From positions 1 to 64,000 of the forward strand of contig WSUB01000059.1 in NCBI GenBank assembly GCA_019633425.1: 64,000 bases of DNA, in the 5' to 3' direction. Below, piece by piece: positions 33,796-44,925 of the stretch; within the stretch, counting starts at the first letter, position 1; the number at the start of each line of letters is the position of its first letter. A program made the translations under genes and the position numbers. This stretch comes from Tulasnella sp. 424. Its lineage: Eukaryota; Basidiomycota; Agaricomycetes; Cantharellales; Tulasnellaceae. Below the pieces are notes generated by a model, which worked only from the letters and a program-made list of their open reading frames with translations, was not told where the DNA came from and made no database searches.

Positions 33796-36005
33796 CTAAA
33801 CTGGATGAGCCGACCCATGCCAAACAGGAGTGCCAGGGTGGTGGTCCCTGTCGCTCGACTCCTCCAACACCACATCCCTCCCAACGACCAGCTTCTCTCC
33901 AACACCAAACCGCTCAGACGACCGGTGCCGTGCAGTGACCAAAGACGAACCAAGGCCTTCGGCATTAGCGTCGGACTCGGGTTTGAACGTCTCTTGAGCA
34001 CTTGTTAACTTGCGGTCGCCACGCTCTCCTATAGATTGAACTTGCAAGTTGAGGAACGAACCTCCCTTGTCCGTCGACGTATCATCGTACACATCGTCTG
34101 ACTCCCGACTCGCTCTCCTTGTCCCAAACCCAGGAGGAGGATACTCATAGCCACCGCTTGAACCTTTCCCTGAGAACCCCATCTCCGTGGATCGAGCCTC
34201 CCGAATAGAGGTTCCCCACTTAGCCGCCGGATTCGGTGATGCGGGCAACGACGCTATGTACTTTGGCGGCTCAAACTGCGTCAAGCTCGGGCTCTTTGCA
34301 GTCCATTCCGAACGTCGGTTTGTTCCTAGAGTAGTGCCGGCGTGTGACAGGTGGGGGGATGGTCCGTTGTCGCTGGGAAGTCGTCGCGGAGGTTCTCCAA
34401 CCATGCCGCGGCGAGGGCCGAACAACAGGAGATGCGGCCGAGTGAGCATGAACACCAGCACGTTTACAAGACCTAGCCACAGCGGCATAAGCTACCTGCT
34501 ACCCTTAGAGTTTGATGCACCCACCGGAAAGGCCAAAGATGAACGTGGTAACTGCAGTCTTTGTGATGGGGAGTTGATTCACAGGCGTATTCGTGTCCGG
34601 CTCCATGAACGACGTCGACCATCGAGCAATACTAATTGGCAAAATTACCGCTGTGTATGAGAGCGGGTACCTATGCCAGATAAAATTCCTATCAACACCT
34701 CGTAAACAAAAACAGGGGCTACTGACACGACGCACCAAATCAACTTCAGAGCTTCTTTCTGGTTCCCATTAGACGCCGTCGAGGAAGCCGAAGCTGTTCC
34801 GTGTCCACCACGAGCGGCCCCACCACCCATGATATCCCACTCTTGACCCCCACCTTTTCGTCGGCCAAAGCAACCGCCGAACGAGTTTTTCAAGTTGAAG
34901 TTGAACGTGATTTTGCGCGTGACTGGGTTGACGTGAATGTTGCCACGAAGCAAGAAAAAGAGGGGGATGTACAGTGCGATGTTGGAAAAGGCTGCAAGCC
35001 ACATCCAGAAATACTTTGATAAGACGGTAAATGTAAGTCCATGCAAGATCGTGGTTATTATGCGTGATGTTCCCCTACCTCGGCAAAGACGCGGTCGGGG
35101 TCGTGCTGCGAGCTGATCCAACACCCTAGGAAATGGAATGTTAGCGAGACGCCTCCACCGTCAAAATAGCTAAACCCACAGAACCTGTAGAGAGATGATA
35201 TTAGTTTTCCAAATATCTCGAATCATTATGATCACTTACGGTGTCGGAGCATAGTAAGGGATGGGCCCTTTAGTCTTGAAGTACGCGACGACGATATACA
35301 AGCCCAAGAACGACCATTGGCCGACAATAACCACTATCCAGGCCCACTGTGGAGGCTTGATATGAAAGAAGACGGTGAGGAAGGTGTGTAATCCGATGAT
35401 CAGAGTCCTAGCGTCGCAAAGTAGATATCAGCGGAACCCTGGCAACAGGACCAAAACGGACCGCCACTCGAATCCACTTACCCAAGCGCCACACCCGTCT
35501 CCCCAAGATGCTGAATCACACCCTGCGCAGTGCAATACGCGCTACAGTACGTCTTTTGCTCTAGAGACCATTTCAGTGAGAGCACGGCTCCTATCCCTTG
35601 AAGCAGGTCTGCGACGAGTAAGGACAAGAGGTATGCGTCGACGTGCGTCCGGATCAGTTTCCATTTCCCCGGTGGCGGGTTCACAACGTTCCGAATGTAG
35701 TTTTTCTGTCAGGGTAGGAATGGAGAATAAGAGACCAAATGAGGCATAGAAAACGACGAATGGGGAGACAGGACCCACCAAAACTAGGAGAAGGAATATG
35801 GCCACAGCGACGGTCGAAATCAACCCCGCCAGCGCAATGAACTAATGGAACGAGATGAATACAGCTCGGATGAAGCCTTTCAATGCATAAATCGAATACT
35901 CACCATCAAACCAACGCCCTGTTTGTGGCTCAGGATAGACATACACTCCCCATCATGGGTCCTATCGAATTCCGGGATCCCACCACGACTCGACAATCCA
36001 GACAT
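33796..36005 (-). CDS. Seven-helix G-protein-coupled receptor, cAMP-receptor-like
   Basis: The start is at 36005 (MSGLSSRGGIPEFDRT) and the stop at 33796-33798 (ends WHGSAHPV); several short introns. Hydrophobic segments in order: LISTVAVAIFLLLVLVG (TM1), AYLLSLLVADLLQGIGAVLS (TM2), GETGVALGTLIIGLHTFLTV (TM3), WAWIVVIVGQWSFLGLYIVV (TM4), YFWMWLAAFSNIALYIPLFF (TM5), VVILPISIARW (TM6) and TTFIFGLSG...NVLVFMLTRP (TM7). A Gly-rich, basic third loop and a Ser-rich tail of about 200 residues follow. This matches the Dicty_CAR/Git3-type fungal GPCRs that signal through heterotrimeric G proteins in the plasma membrane. The ligand is unknown. Confidence 0.8.
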
Positions 36006-36956
36006 GGTAGGAGCGGTAGTAGCAACTTTCGGGGTAGAAGATTCTGAGAATTCTTCGCCAGCATCTTTCTCTCAAATAGACGAAAAAAAAAAATCTAAGA
36101 CACGGGGGAGACGAGAAGTCCCTTAGCTGGAGCACACGGCGTTGAGGGAAGAGGTGAAGACAGGGCCAACGTAAACGCGGTGACGAGAACCACCTCGTGG
36201 TCCGTCGCGGACGCGTCGTAAGCAAAGAACCCCGATCTCTATTGAATCGCGTATGAGACAACGAATAGAGCAAAGGGGTGAGGCGTTTGACAGAAGTGGT
36301 TCACTTAGGTGAACCAAGCATCATGCGGTGCAGGGCGAGACAGCACGGAGGCTTCTGAGCACGGCATACGCCGATCCCGTTGGCCGAAATCCACAACAGC
36401 GGCGGGCATAGGACTCTTAAAAATTGGAAAGCCTGGATTGCGGATAAGTCCACTGCAAAAATGGGCTAAAGTCAATTGCCGAGTATATTACAATGGGCGG
36501 GGCAGGTACGGGCATCCCAAAGTTCAGTGTACGGGATTGTCGGAGGATCGAATGGATTCAGTGGACCGGCAACGTATGGTAATCTGCTTACTGGAACTGT
36601 AAGTCCCGTTAGAAGTTTGCGGTCACGGGCACGGGGGGGGGGGGAAGAGAAGACGAAGAAGGAAAACAAACACCAACAAGTCGACCGTAGTAAGTCCCAA
36701 ACAGCTTCTGTCTGGGCGACCGATGGCAGCAGCGGGTAAGCGAAAAACAGCGGATATCTCGCTAACTATCAAGTGAATGAGTGACTTCATGAATCGCAGG
36801 CTACTTCGGCCCGGATCCAAGTTGCTTGATAGAAGCACAGTGGGACCACGCCAGCACTTGATCGTCGGAATGAGTATATCTATGCAGATGAATTTAAAGA
36901 GGTGAAAGCGAGGCACCGGCATGAGTTGTTTCACAGGGGGGTGGGTTCGCTTCAGG
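36006..36956. other. Intergenic region, start of the F-box duplicated block
   Basis: No gene is seen. From 36367 (tacgccgatcccgttggccg) the text matches 41886 onward, which marks the left edge of a duplicated block that carries FB1 and FB2. Confidence 0.6.
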
Positions 36957-37052
36957 TGACCTCGTGACCAAACGTTCAGTTTGATCGCGAACTCGACTGT
37001 CACCACCATCCACTCTCCCAGACTTACCTCCTTCTATCTGACCTCTTTATAT
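36957..37052 (+). promoter_or_regulatory. FB1 promoter: GTGAC boxes and TATA element
   Basis: Two GTGAC boxes (gtgacctcgtgacc, 36957-36970) are followed by tttatat at 37046-37052, about 60 bp before the FB1 start. Boxes of the same type precede FB2, FB4 and FB6. They are a candidate binding site for a common regulator. Confidence 0.55.
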
Positions 37053-37109
37053 CGACACGCATTCGTTCGTCTTATTGCAGCGCGAGCCAACGCAGTAACT
37101 CCAGACCTC

Positions 37110-38792
37110 ATGGCTTCCGACCGCCTCCGAAACAGCGTCCACGAGCTCATCCGAGACCACTTAGCCGACTTCCTGAACGAAAGCAAACAGAGGTTTGTAC
37201 AACCTCAACCACCTATCTCTATAATCTAACAGTAATTTTTTCGAAGCGGGAAGACATTCGTGCGCGAGGCGGATATGGAGATCTCTCGCTTTGACGAAGA
37301 ACGCGCGTGCCTTCAAAATATCCAAAAGGCGATCACGGCTGAAACTTGGGCAAGGGTTGCACGCGTCTCCACCCAGAGAAACTCCCTTCTTCCCATCCAA
37401 CGACTTCCTCCGGAGATCCTCACCTACATTGTGGAGGAGTCTTTAGGTTACCTCGACGCCCACCCCGAGCGGAGAACAACACGGCGACTACGCGAACTCG
37501 CATCTGTATGTCGTCAGTGGAACTACGCCTTAGATCAAAATCCTTCGCTATGGAGCCGGATCGATCACACGCGAGACGCATCATTTGCCGCGCATAAGTC
37601 CGGGAACGCTCCGCTTTCAATCAATTTCGTCAACGAAGGATATTTGACCATCGACGAACTAAAACGCGGACTTGCCCCCCTTCGCCCGCATAGCCAACGA
37701 TGGCGGTCCTTACAACTTTGCATGGAGTCCTCCGTCCCCTTGCAATTCGACATGGGCCTTGAATCGGTGTCGACGTCAAATCTTGAAGACTTGGGCTTCC
37801 TTGTGCACTCAACCGGTCGCACTAGAATGGTGCCCAATCTTGATCGACATCCACTCCGACGCCTAGTACTCAGTTCGATTAGTACCTCCTGGGATACCGT
37901 GGCTTGTATGACGGGGCTGCGGAGTTTGACCATCAGCGACCTCGCCGATGGACTTGGGTGTCCTTCAGCAGACCAAATCGCTGGAATCCTTTCGGGCCTT
38001 TCCCAACTCGAGGAGCTGACCCTGTCCAATCTCGAAGCCCACCTGCCGGACGTCAGCGGCCCTCCTCCTGCACCGCCGACTTTCTACTTGCCAGCCCTCA
38101 GGTCGTTGGCGTTGGGCGACGTTTGCAACACAAGAGAGGCAGCCATGTGGCTCTTCGAGTGCATCACCGCCCCCAATCTCATTGGTTTGTCCCTAACAGG
38201 GAATCGGATGAGCCCAATCGCGGGCGACGTAATCGTGGATGCGCTGAAGCGCCATAGGACCGACTCGCTCCTCCTAGTCGTAATGGCCTCCCTTGCATTA
38301 CATCAAAAAGTATGTGCGCGGATCACGCACGGGGGATGTCATATCACGTGTGGGCACGAGGTTCGACGAGGCGCACACTGGGGAGTGGAGATTTACCTTC
38401 CGCAAGGAACATACGCGGAAGCTTGGCAGGGACTCATCGACGTCGCCTCGGGCTTTATGGGAGACCTTCCGCTTGACGTGGAAATCGATAAACACTCAGG
38501 GCAATGGCCTCCAAGTCCCGACCCCGACCCGGCTTGTCTCAATCAAGTGTCCTCCCTATCCGTCCTTCGCCTAGGGTACGATGTCAAGGCTGATGCATTC
38601 TTGCGATACCTGTTCACAGAAATTCCAGGCAATCAAGCTAAGTATCCCTGCCCAAATTTAACGGAAGTTTACGTTAGGAGATCATTCACGGGAACCGAAA
38701 CGCGGCGTCAAGCAATGAACTTGTTGATGGACAAAAGGCCGGATCTTGCCCTGTACGAAGAAGACAGACGCTTCTCTGGGGATTCTACGTGA
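37110..38792 (+). CDS. FB1: F-box protein with leucine-rich repeat-like body
   Basis: Exon 1 is 37110-37192 (MASDRLRNSVHELIRD) and exon 2 is 37247-38792, with a 54-nt intron, giving 542 aa. A short coiled N-terminus (FDEERACLQNIQKAI) is followed by an F-box at about residues 65-115: LPPEILTYIVEESL, ELASVCRQWNYAL, NPSLWSRI. Leucine-rich units follow (LEDLGFLV, LRRLVLSSI, LRSLTISDL, LEELTLSNLEAHLPDV, LPALRSLALGD). A C-terminal conserved block ends with MDKRPDLALYEE. By family it would link target proteins through Skp1 to an SCF ubiquitin ligase, with the leucine-rich part choosing targets. The ATG is fixed by matching exon 1 in FB2, FB4 and FB6. Confidence 0.85.
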
Positions 38793-39460
38793 TGGCGGAT
38801 GCGGGCGAAGTAATACAACCTTGTCTTTCTGCGAAGCGATATGTACTTCCAAACGCTCTTTGAACCATGTGCATAGCATGTGTGTAACTATTGTTGATAT
38901 TTAATACATACGTGTCATCCGACCTGGGCCGCAGCAAAGGACATTTGAGGACCACTGGGAAACGCGGACGATAGGCCCACCAGTTTGTTGCGTCAGTTGT
39001 TTCGGCAGTGGTTGTTGGTTTGGTTCCAGTGACCGCGCGACAGCTGTGACCGGTCAAAATTGTAGACTCGTCATAGCTAATATCAAAACTGATTCTGCCG
39101 GCTGAGAGCCCTTTGGTCGCCTTCATAACTAGCACTGCAGGCAGGTTTTCGTGAGGAGTCACCTGAGGCCGCGAGTTGAGCGACCAAGGTCCTAGCCAAA
39201 AGTAAGCAAGCGAAGTTCCGGAGCGAAACACACAAGACTAATCCAAATTGATGCGAGGTCTAGAAAACAGCGTGTTCAAAACCTATTTGTAATCATCACA
39301 CGGCGCCGTCTTTTCGGACACTGGCTTCAGAATAAAGTACGTCGACGGCTTAACTTTTCCAAACCGAAGGCTGGATCAAAGTAAAACCAGAGCAATGCTC
39401 AACCTTGTTACAATCAAAATAACATGAATCTCGGATCGAGTGTACTCGTTATTTCTACCA
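38793..39460. other. FB1-FB3 spacer with an orphan promoter copy
   Basis: No gene is seen. About 38930-39061 (ggccgcagc to ggtcaaaatt) resembles the promoter region of FB4 at 44340-44462, including the GTGAC boxes, but the following text diverges and no F-box start codon is present. The remainder holds nothing recognisable. Confidence 0.5.
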
Positions 39461-41152
39461 TCACTGAGAAATTCGAGAACAGCGTCGTCCTGTCTCGTCG
39501 TACAATGCAATATCAGGCCGTTTCTCCATCAAAGTTTCGGCCGCACCACTTTGCATTTCCGTTCGAGTTAATGATGTATCCAGGAGGCGAACCTCTGTCA
39601 AGTTTGGGCAGCAATACTCAACCGAGTGGCCAGAGCCAACGGAGCAGAGGTATTGCAAGAACGCTGCGACATTAGGAACCTGCTCAATGCTGAGGACGGA
39701 CAAAGAGGGAAGATGGCCGAGAAAGTTGGGGTCCGGGTCAGGATTTGGCTCATAGCGTTGTTGGAGTTTTTCGATGTGCAAGTGGAGAGGAGGGTCTCCC
39801 ATAATATCGGACACGACATCGACGACTGCCTGATATATATCAACATATCTTGCTCCCGGAATGTAAATCTCGAGTCCCTTGTGCCCCCCTCGTCGAACCA
39901 CATGCTCACAGTCGATGCGACACCAGTATTGCGTCATTTGCACATGTACTGGACGCAGTCCAAGGCCAGCCATGACAACTGGCAGGGGCGAACCGGTGCG
40001 CTGGCGCTTCAACACACTAGCCATTGGGCGGTCAATGCCTCGGCCCCCCCGCATTCCCATGACTGACAGCCCACTGAGGTTGGGGGTGGCAATGCAGTCT
40101 AATAGCCAGAGAGCTGCTTCTCTTGTGTTGAGAATGTCGTTGAATGCAACCGACCTCAGGGCCGGAAGGCTGAGGGTCCACTGAGGAGGAGGGGGTAGGC
40201 TAAGATCTGGGGGATGATTTTCCAGATTGGAAAGGGTAAGCTCCTCGAGACGCGGGCAACCCAGGAGGATGTTGACGATTTGCTCTCTTGAAGGCCATCC
40301 ATCCCCATAGGTGAGATCCGCGATTGTTAAACTTCGGAGCTCAGTGAGACCAGCTACGGTGTCCCAGGACGTGCCGATCCCACGAAGCACCAAGCGTCGA
40401 AGCGGGTACCGCTCAAGATGGTTTATTGTTGGGTGATTGGAGACGCCTCTTGCGTTCACGAGGAATCCCAAGTCCCGCAGACCCGGGGCCGACAATGACT
40501 CGAAGGTCGACGCAAATTCTCTTGCACAGGGGGTTTTCAAACGAAGTTGTAAGGATTGCCACCGGTTGGAGTGAGGGAGAAGGGTTGCGAGTCCAGGTTG
40601 CAGCTCGGGGGTTTCCAACTGTCCTTCGTTCACCAGGTTGATTGAGAGCGGAGCTTGTCCGGACTTGTGCACGGCAAAGGACGCGTCCTGAAGCCTATCA
40701 ATCCATCCCCAGATCGAATGAATTTGGTCCAATAGGGCTCTCCAATGACGAGAGACGGACGCGAGTGCAAGGAGTCTCTGCGTCGTGCTCCGTTCGGGTG
40801 CGGTATCGAAGTGGCCCAGAGACACCTCCAAAATATAGGAGAGTATCTCTGGAGGAAGTTGGTGAATGGGCAGGAGGGAGTTTCTATAGGCGGAGATGCG
40901 AACAACCCTTGCTGAAATTTCACCCGTGATCGTCTCGTGAACATTCTGTAAGCAGGCGAGTTCTTCATCGAGGAAGAAGATCTTGTCGACCGGTAAGGAA
41001 ACTGAAGTCTCCTGGCTTTGTAAAGCGCAGATGTGAGATATAGGAATAAACGCAGGTAACTGCCCGAACCTTTGTGTACTCTCGCTGTAAGACTCTGACA
41101 AGTACTCGCTTAGAGCATCTTGAATACGTTGTCGGAGACGGTCCGATGCCAT
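39461..41152 (-). CDS. FB3: F-box protein, divergent paralog on the opposite strand
   Basis: The start is at 41152 (MASDRLRQRIQDALSEYL) and the stop at 39461-39463. A 54-nt segment (GTTCGGGC to TTTACAAAG) sits exactly where the family intron lies. It has no stop and keeps phase, so it may be spliced (545 aa) or read through (563 aa). The F-box reads LPPEILSYILEVSLG, LASVSRHWRAL and IHSIWGWI. Leucine-rich units (LRDLGFLV, LRRLVLRGI, LRSLTIADL, LEELTLSNLENHPPDL) and the C-terminal EKRPDIALYDE follow. It is closer to FB6 than to FB1. The role inferred is substrate adaptor of an SCF ubiquitin ligase. Confidence 0.82.
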   Translation of the reverse strand: MASDRLRQRIQDALSEYLSESYSESTQRFGQLPAFIPISHICALQSQETSVSLPVDKIFFLDEELACLQNVHETITGEISARVVRISAYRNSLLPIHQLPPEILSYILEVSLGHFDTAPERSTTQRLLALASVSRHWRALLDQIHSIWGWIDRLQDASFAVHKSGQAPLSINLVNEGQLETPELQPGLATLLPHSNRWQSLQLRLKTPCAREFASTFESLSAPGLRDLGFLVNARGVSNHPTINHLERYPLRRLVLRGIGTSWDTVAGLTELRSLTIADLTYGDGWPSREQIVNILLGCPRLEELTLSNLENHPPDLSLPPPPQWTLSLPALRSVAFNDILNTREAALWLLDCIATPNLSGLSVMGMRGGRGIDRPMASVLKRQRTGSPLPVVMAGLGLRPVHVQMTQYWCRIDCEHVVRRGGHKGLEIYIPGARYVDIYQAVVDVVSDIMGDPPLHLHIEKLQQRYEPNPDPDPNFLGHLPSLSVLSIEQVPNVAAFLQYLCSVGSGHSVEYCCPNLTEVRLLDTSLTRTEMQSGAAETLMEKRPDIALYDETGRRCSRISQ

Positions 41153-42358
41153 GAAGGAAAGCAATGGGGATCAGAAACGCGAGCTGACGTATGCAGTTTC
41201 GGGGGGAGGAGGGAAGAGGGAGGGGGTGTGGAATACTTAGTGGCGTCAGTCAAAAATCCGATGGCTTTTTATGGCGGGCTAGGCACATGCATGGCTTGCT
41301 CGCCACCTAATTCAAAACGCCGTGCTTCCACGTCCCACGGCTGGTGTGATTTTGCAAAGCGAGAGCCCAGATGCACAGCGACCCGTACAGTTACAGACCC
41401 AGAGAATGAAAGGCGCGACGTAAAGGCAGCGACCGGACCGGAAGGTGAGAACTGAAGCGGCGGTATCTGGATCTTGCCTGGAGGACAGCTAGATAGAATG
41501 CTTGGCGGAATGAGGATAAGAGTGCAGGACGCTGTTGCCCAAGGAGACTGTTGAGGCCGGTATGAGCACCAGTCACATAGCGGAGGACCAATTGTCCGAA
41601 CGACCAACCATACATTTCTCTGGACCAGGGACGATTTGCGCAGTCGGAATCGGACCGAGCGCGGTTTCGGAGAAAGGGCTAGACCTTCAGAGCACATGCC
41701 CCAAGTTTCGACCTTCGGTATAGACAGACACTCACGGGTGCAGCACCCGATTTCAGCCTTGCATATGTATATATATTAGGCACCAGCGAAAGCACCAACG
41801 CCCCGGCAACTTTACTAAACGGCATACGGGCCTACTAACTACCTATTCATCTTTATCCCAGCAGCAACCATGTTCAAACCCTACGTACGCCGATCCCGTT
41901 GGCCGAGATCCACAGGAACGGTGGGCAGAGGACTCTCAAAAATTCTGGAGCTACAAGTCCCGTTAGAGGTTCGTGGCCACGGGCACGGGAAAAAGGGGAA
42001 AAAAGGAGAAGAGGAAGAAGGAAAACAAACACCAGCAAGTCGAGCGTAAGTCCCGAACAGCCTCTGTCTGGGCGACCGATGGACAGCAGCGGGTAAGCGA
42101 GAACCAGCGGATGTTTCGGTAACTATTAAGTGAGTGAGCGAGTGGCTCCATGAATCGCAGGCTAGTACTTCGGCCCGTAGATCCAAGTTGTTTGGTGGAA
42201 GCACAGTGGTGGAGGCCCACTTTCGTGAGGTAGACCACGTCAGCACTTCATTATCGGAATGATCATATCTATGTAGAACGCGAATGATGAGTTTAAAGGG
42301 GTGAAAGCGAGCCACCGACATGGGTTTTTCAAGGGGGGGGGGAGTCGTTTCACTTCAA
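41153..42358. other. Intergenic region upstream of FB3 and FB2
   Basis: No gene is seen. FB3 and FB2 are divergent here. The part from 41886 on is the duplicated block. A short run of alternating TA (tatgtatatatatta) lies at about 41764-41778. Confidence 0.5.
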
Positions 42359-42470
42359 GTGACCTCGTGACCAGTGACTGTGACCAGTCGGGACGTCCAG
42401 TTTGATCGCGAACTCGACTGTCACCATCCACTCTCCCAGACTTACCTCCTTCTATCTGACCTCTTTATAT
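42359..42470 (+). promoter_or_regulatory. FB2 promoter: four GTGAC boxes and TATA element
   Basis: Four GTGAC boxes occur between 42359 and 42385 (gtgacctcgtgacc, then gtgactgtgacc), followed by tttatat at 42464-42470. FB2 has more boxes than FB1, from which the extra pair is missing. Confidence 0.55.
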
Positions 42471-42527
42471 CGACACGCATTCGTTCGTCTTATTGCAGCG
42501 CGAGCCAACGCAGTAACTCCAGACCTC

Positions 42528-44208
42528 ATGGCTTCTGACCGCCTCCGAAACAGCGTCCACGAGCTCATCCGAGACCACTTAGCCGACTTCCTGAACGAAA
42601 GCAAACAGAGGTTTGTACAACCTCAACCACCTATCTCTATAATCTAACAGTAATTTTTAAAGCGGGAAGACATTCATGCACGAGACGGATATGGAGATCT
42701 CTCGCTTTGACGAAGAACGCGCGTGCCTTCAAAATATCCAAAAGGCGATCAAAGCTGAAACTTTGGCGAGGATTGCACGCGTCGCCACCCAGAGAAACTC
42801 CCTTCTCCCCATCCAGCGACTTCCTCCGGAAATCCTCACCTGCATCGTGGAGAAGTCTTTAGGCTACTTCGACGCCACCCCCAAGCGGAGAACAACACGG
42901 CGACTACGCGAGCTCGCATCTGTATGTCGTCAGTGGAATTACGCCTTAGATCAAAGTCCTTCGCTATGGAGCCGGATCGATCACACACGAGACGCATCCT
43001 TTGCCGCGCATAAGTCCGGGAACGCTCCGCTTTCAATCAATTTCGTCAACGAAGGATTCTTGCAAATCGTCGAACTGGAACGTGGACTTGCCCCCCTTCG
43101 CCCGCACAGCCAGCGATGGCAGTCCTTGCAACTTCGCATAGCGTCCTTCGTCCCCTTGAAATTTGACACGGGCCTTGGATCGCTGTCGACGCCAAATCTT
43201 GAAGACTTGGGCTTCGTTGTGGAGCCAACCCTTCGCACCGGAAAGGTGCCCAATCTTGATCGTCATCCACTCCGACGCCTAGTGCTCAGTTCGATCAGCA
43301 CCTCCTAGGATACCGTAGCTGGTATGACGGGGCTGAGGAGTTTGACGATCAGCGACCTCGCCGATGGATTTGGGTGTCCTTCAGCAGACCAAATCGCTGG
43401 AATCCTTTCGGGCCTTTCCCAACTCGAGGAGCTGGCCCTTTCCAATCTCGAAGCCCACCTGCCGGACGTCAGCGGCCCCCCTCCAGCACCGCCAACTTTC
43501 TACTTGCCAGCTCTCAGGTCGTTGGAGTTGGGTGACGTTTGCAACACAAGAGAGGCAGCCATGTGGCTCTTTGAGTACATCACCGCCCCCAATCTCATCG
43601 GTTTGTCCATAACGGGGATTCGGACTAGCCAATTCGCGGGCGACGTGATCGTAGATGGGCTGAAGCGCCAGCGGACCGACTCGCCCCTCCCAGTTGTAAT
43701 GGCCTCCCTTGGCTTATATCAACAAGTATGCGCGCGGACCACGAACCGCGGATGTCATACTGCATGTGGGCACGAGGTTCGACGAGGCGCACACTGGGGA
43801 GTGGAGATTTACCTTCCGCAACGAACATACACGGAGGCTTGGCAGGGACTCATCGATGTCGCCTCGAGCTTTATGGGAGACGTTCTGCTTGACTTGAAAA
43901 TCGAAAAACACTCAGAACAATATTCTTCAAATCCCGACCCCGACCCGGCTTCTCTCGGTCAACTGTCCTCCCTATCCGTCCTTCGCCTCGGGGACGATGT
44001 CAATGCTGATGCGTTCTTGCGATACCTGGCCACAGAAAGTTCAGGCAATGAGGCTAGGTATCCCTGCCCAAATTTAGCGGAAGTTTACGTTAGGAGATCA
44101 TTCACGGGAACCGAAACGCGGCGTCAAGCAATGAACTTGTTGATGGACAAAAGGCCGGATCTTGCCCTGTACGAAGAAGGGAACCGCTTCTCCTGGGATT
44201 CTATGTGA
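42528..44208 (+). pseudogene. FB2: F-box gene with a single in-frame nonsense codon
   Basis: Exon 1 is 42528-42610 and exon 2 is 42663-44208 (52-nt intron), colinear with FB1 and the same coding length (1629 nt). At 43306-43308 the codon is TAG, where FB1 has TGG in the context acctcctgggataccgt. The downstream frame stays open to the normal end (MDKRPDLALYEEG). The product would be about 242 aa: complete F-box (LPPEILTCIVEKSLG) plus the first leucine-rich units. With no other lesion visible, this is either a young pseudogene, a truncated protein that could still bind Skp1, or a sequencing error. Confidence 0.75.
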
Positions 44209-44433
44209 TGGCAGATGCGGGCGAAGTAATGCAACCTTGTCTTTCTGCGAAGCAATATGTACTTCTAAACGCTCTCTGACCCATGTGCGTAGCATGTGTG
44301 TAACTATTGTTGATATTTATTACACAAGTGTCATCCGACCAAAGGGCATTCGAAGACCACCGGAAAACGCGGACGATGGGCCCACCAGGTTGTTGCGTCA
44401 GTTGTTTCGACAGTGGTTGTTGGTTTGCTTCCG

Positions 44434-44545
44434 GTGACCACGTGACAGCCGTGACCAGTCAGAATGACGTTCAATTCAGTCGCAAACTCGAACAGCACTA
44501 CCGACTCTCTCAGACTCACCTCCTTCGCTTGGACCTAATTATAAC
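44434..44545 (+). promoter_or_regulatory. FB4 promoter copy: three GTGAC boxes and TATA-like element
   Basis: Three boxes lie within ggtgaccacgtgacagccgt and the next bases (44433-44456), including a CACGTG core. An aattataac element is at 44537-44545 before the ATG at 44602. The promoter looks intact although its gene is truncated. Confidence 0.5.
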
Positions 44546-44601
44546 GACAGACATTCGTCCATCCTATCGCAGTGTGGACCAACGTAGTGACTCTAGCCTT
44601 T

Positions 44602-44925
44602 ATGGCTTCCGATCGCCTCCGAAATAGCGTCCAAGAGCTCATACGAGACCACTTAACGGACTTCCTAGCCGAAAGCAAACAGAGGCTTGTGCAGTCTCAA
44701 AAAGACCTACTCTGTGATCTAACGGTCAAACTTTCGAAGCAGAAAGGCCCTTGCACGGGGCGGACACGGAGATCTGTCGCCTTGACGGAGAACGCGCGTG
44801 CCTTCACGCCTGTAGCAGATAGGAAATATGAGTTTTTGTGAGGTTGGCCACAAAATCTCATACTCTGCTAAGGCCCCCCTTCTGAATTCCCATCCACCGA
44901 CTTCCTCTGGCGATCATGACCACTG
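44602..44925 (+). pseudogene. FB4: 5' stump of an F-box gene
   Basis: The first exon is complete (MASDRLRNSVQELIRD) and the intron position is recognisable, but the donor reads GCTTGT where sister genes have GTTTGT. Text matching the family continues through cgcgtgccttca, then breaks at about 44812. A short piece resembling the F-box start (ccatccaccgacttcctctg, about 44891-44910) follows before homology ends. No functional protein is expected. Confidence 0.7.

Larger units (their letters stand above)
36367..39061 (+). repeat. Direct duplicated block, copy 1 (with FB1)
   Basis: This copy pairs with 41886-44462. The match runs through promoter, gene and 3' flank, including gttgttggtttg near the right end. 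The two copies are direct repeats separated by about 2.8 kb that holds FB3 on the opposite strand. Coding parts differ at scattered positions, so the duplication is not brand new. Confidence 0.75.
41886..44462 (+). repeat. Direct duplicated block, copy 2 (with FB2)
   Basis: This copy pairs with 36367-39061. The offset is about 5.5 kb at the left and about 5.4 kb at the right. The right end runs directly into the promoter of the truncated copy FB4. Confidence 0.75.

Noticed and set aside
34187..34660. 157-codon open frame on + over the receptor's tail
   Set aside because: It is antisense to the well-supported receptor reading frame and has no recognisable features.
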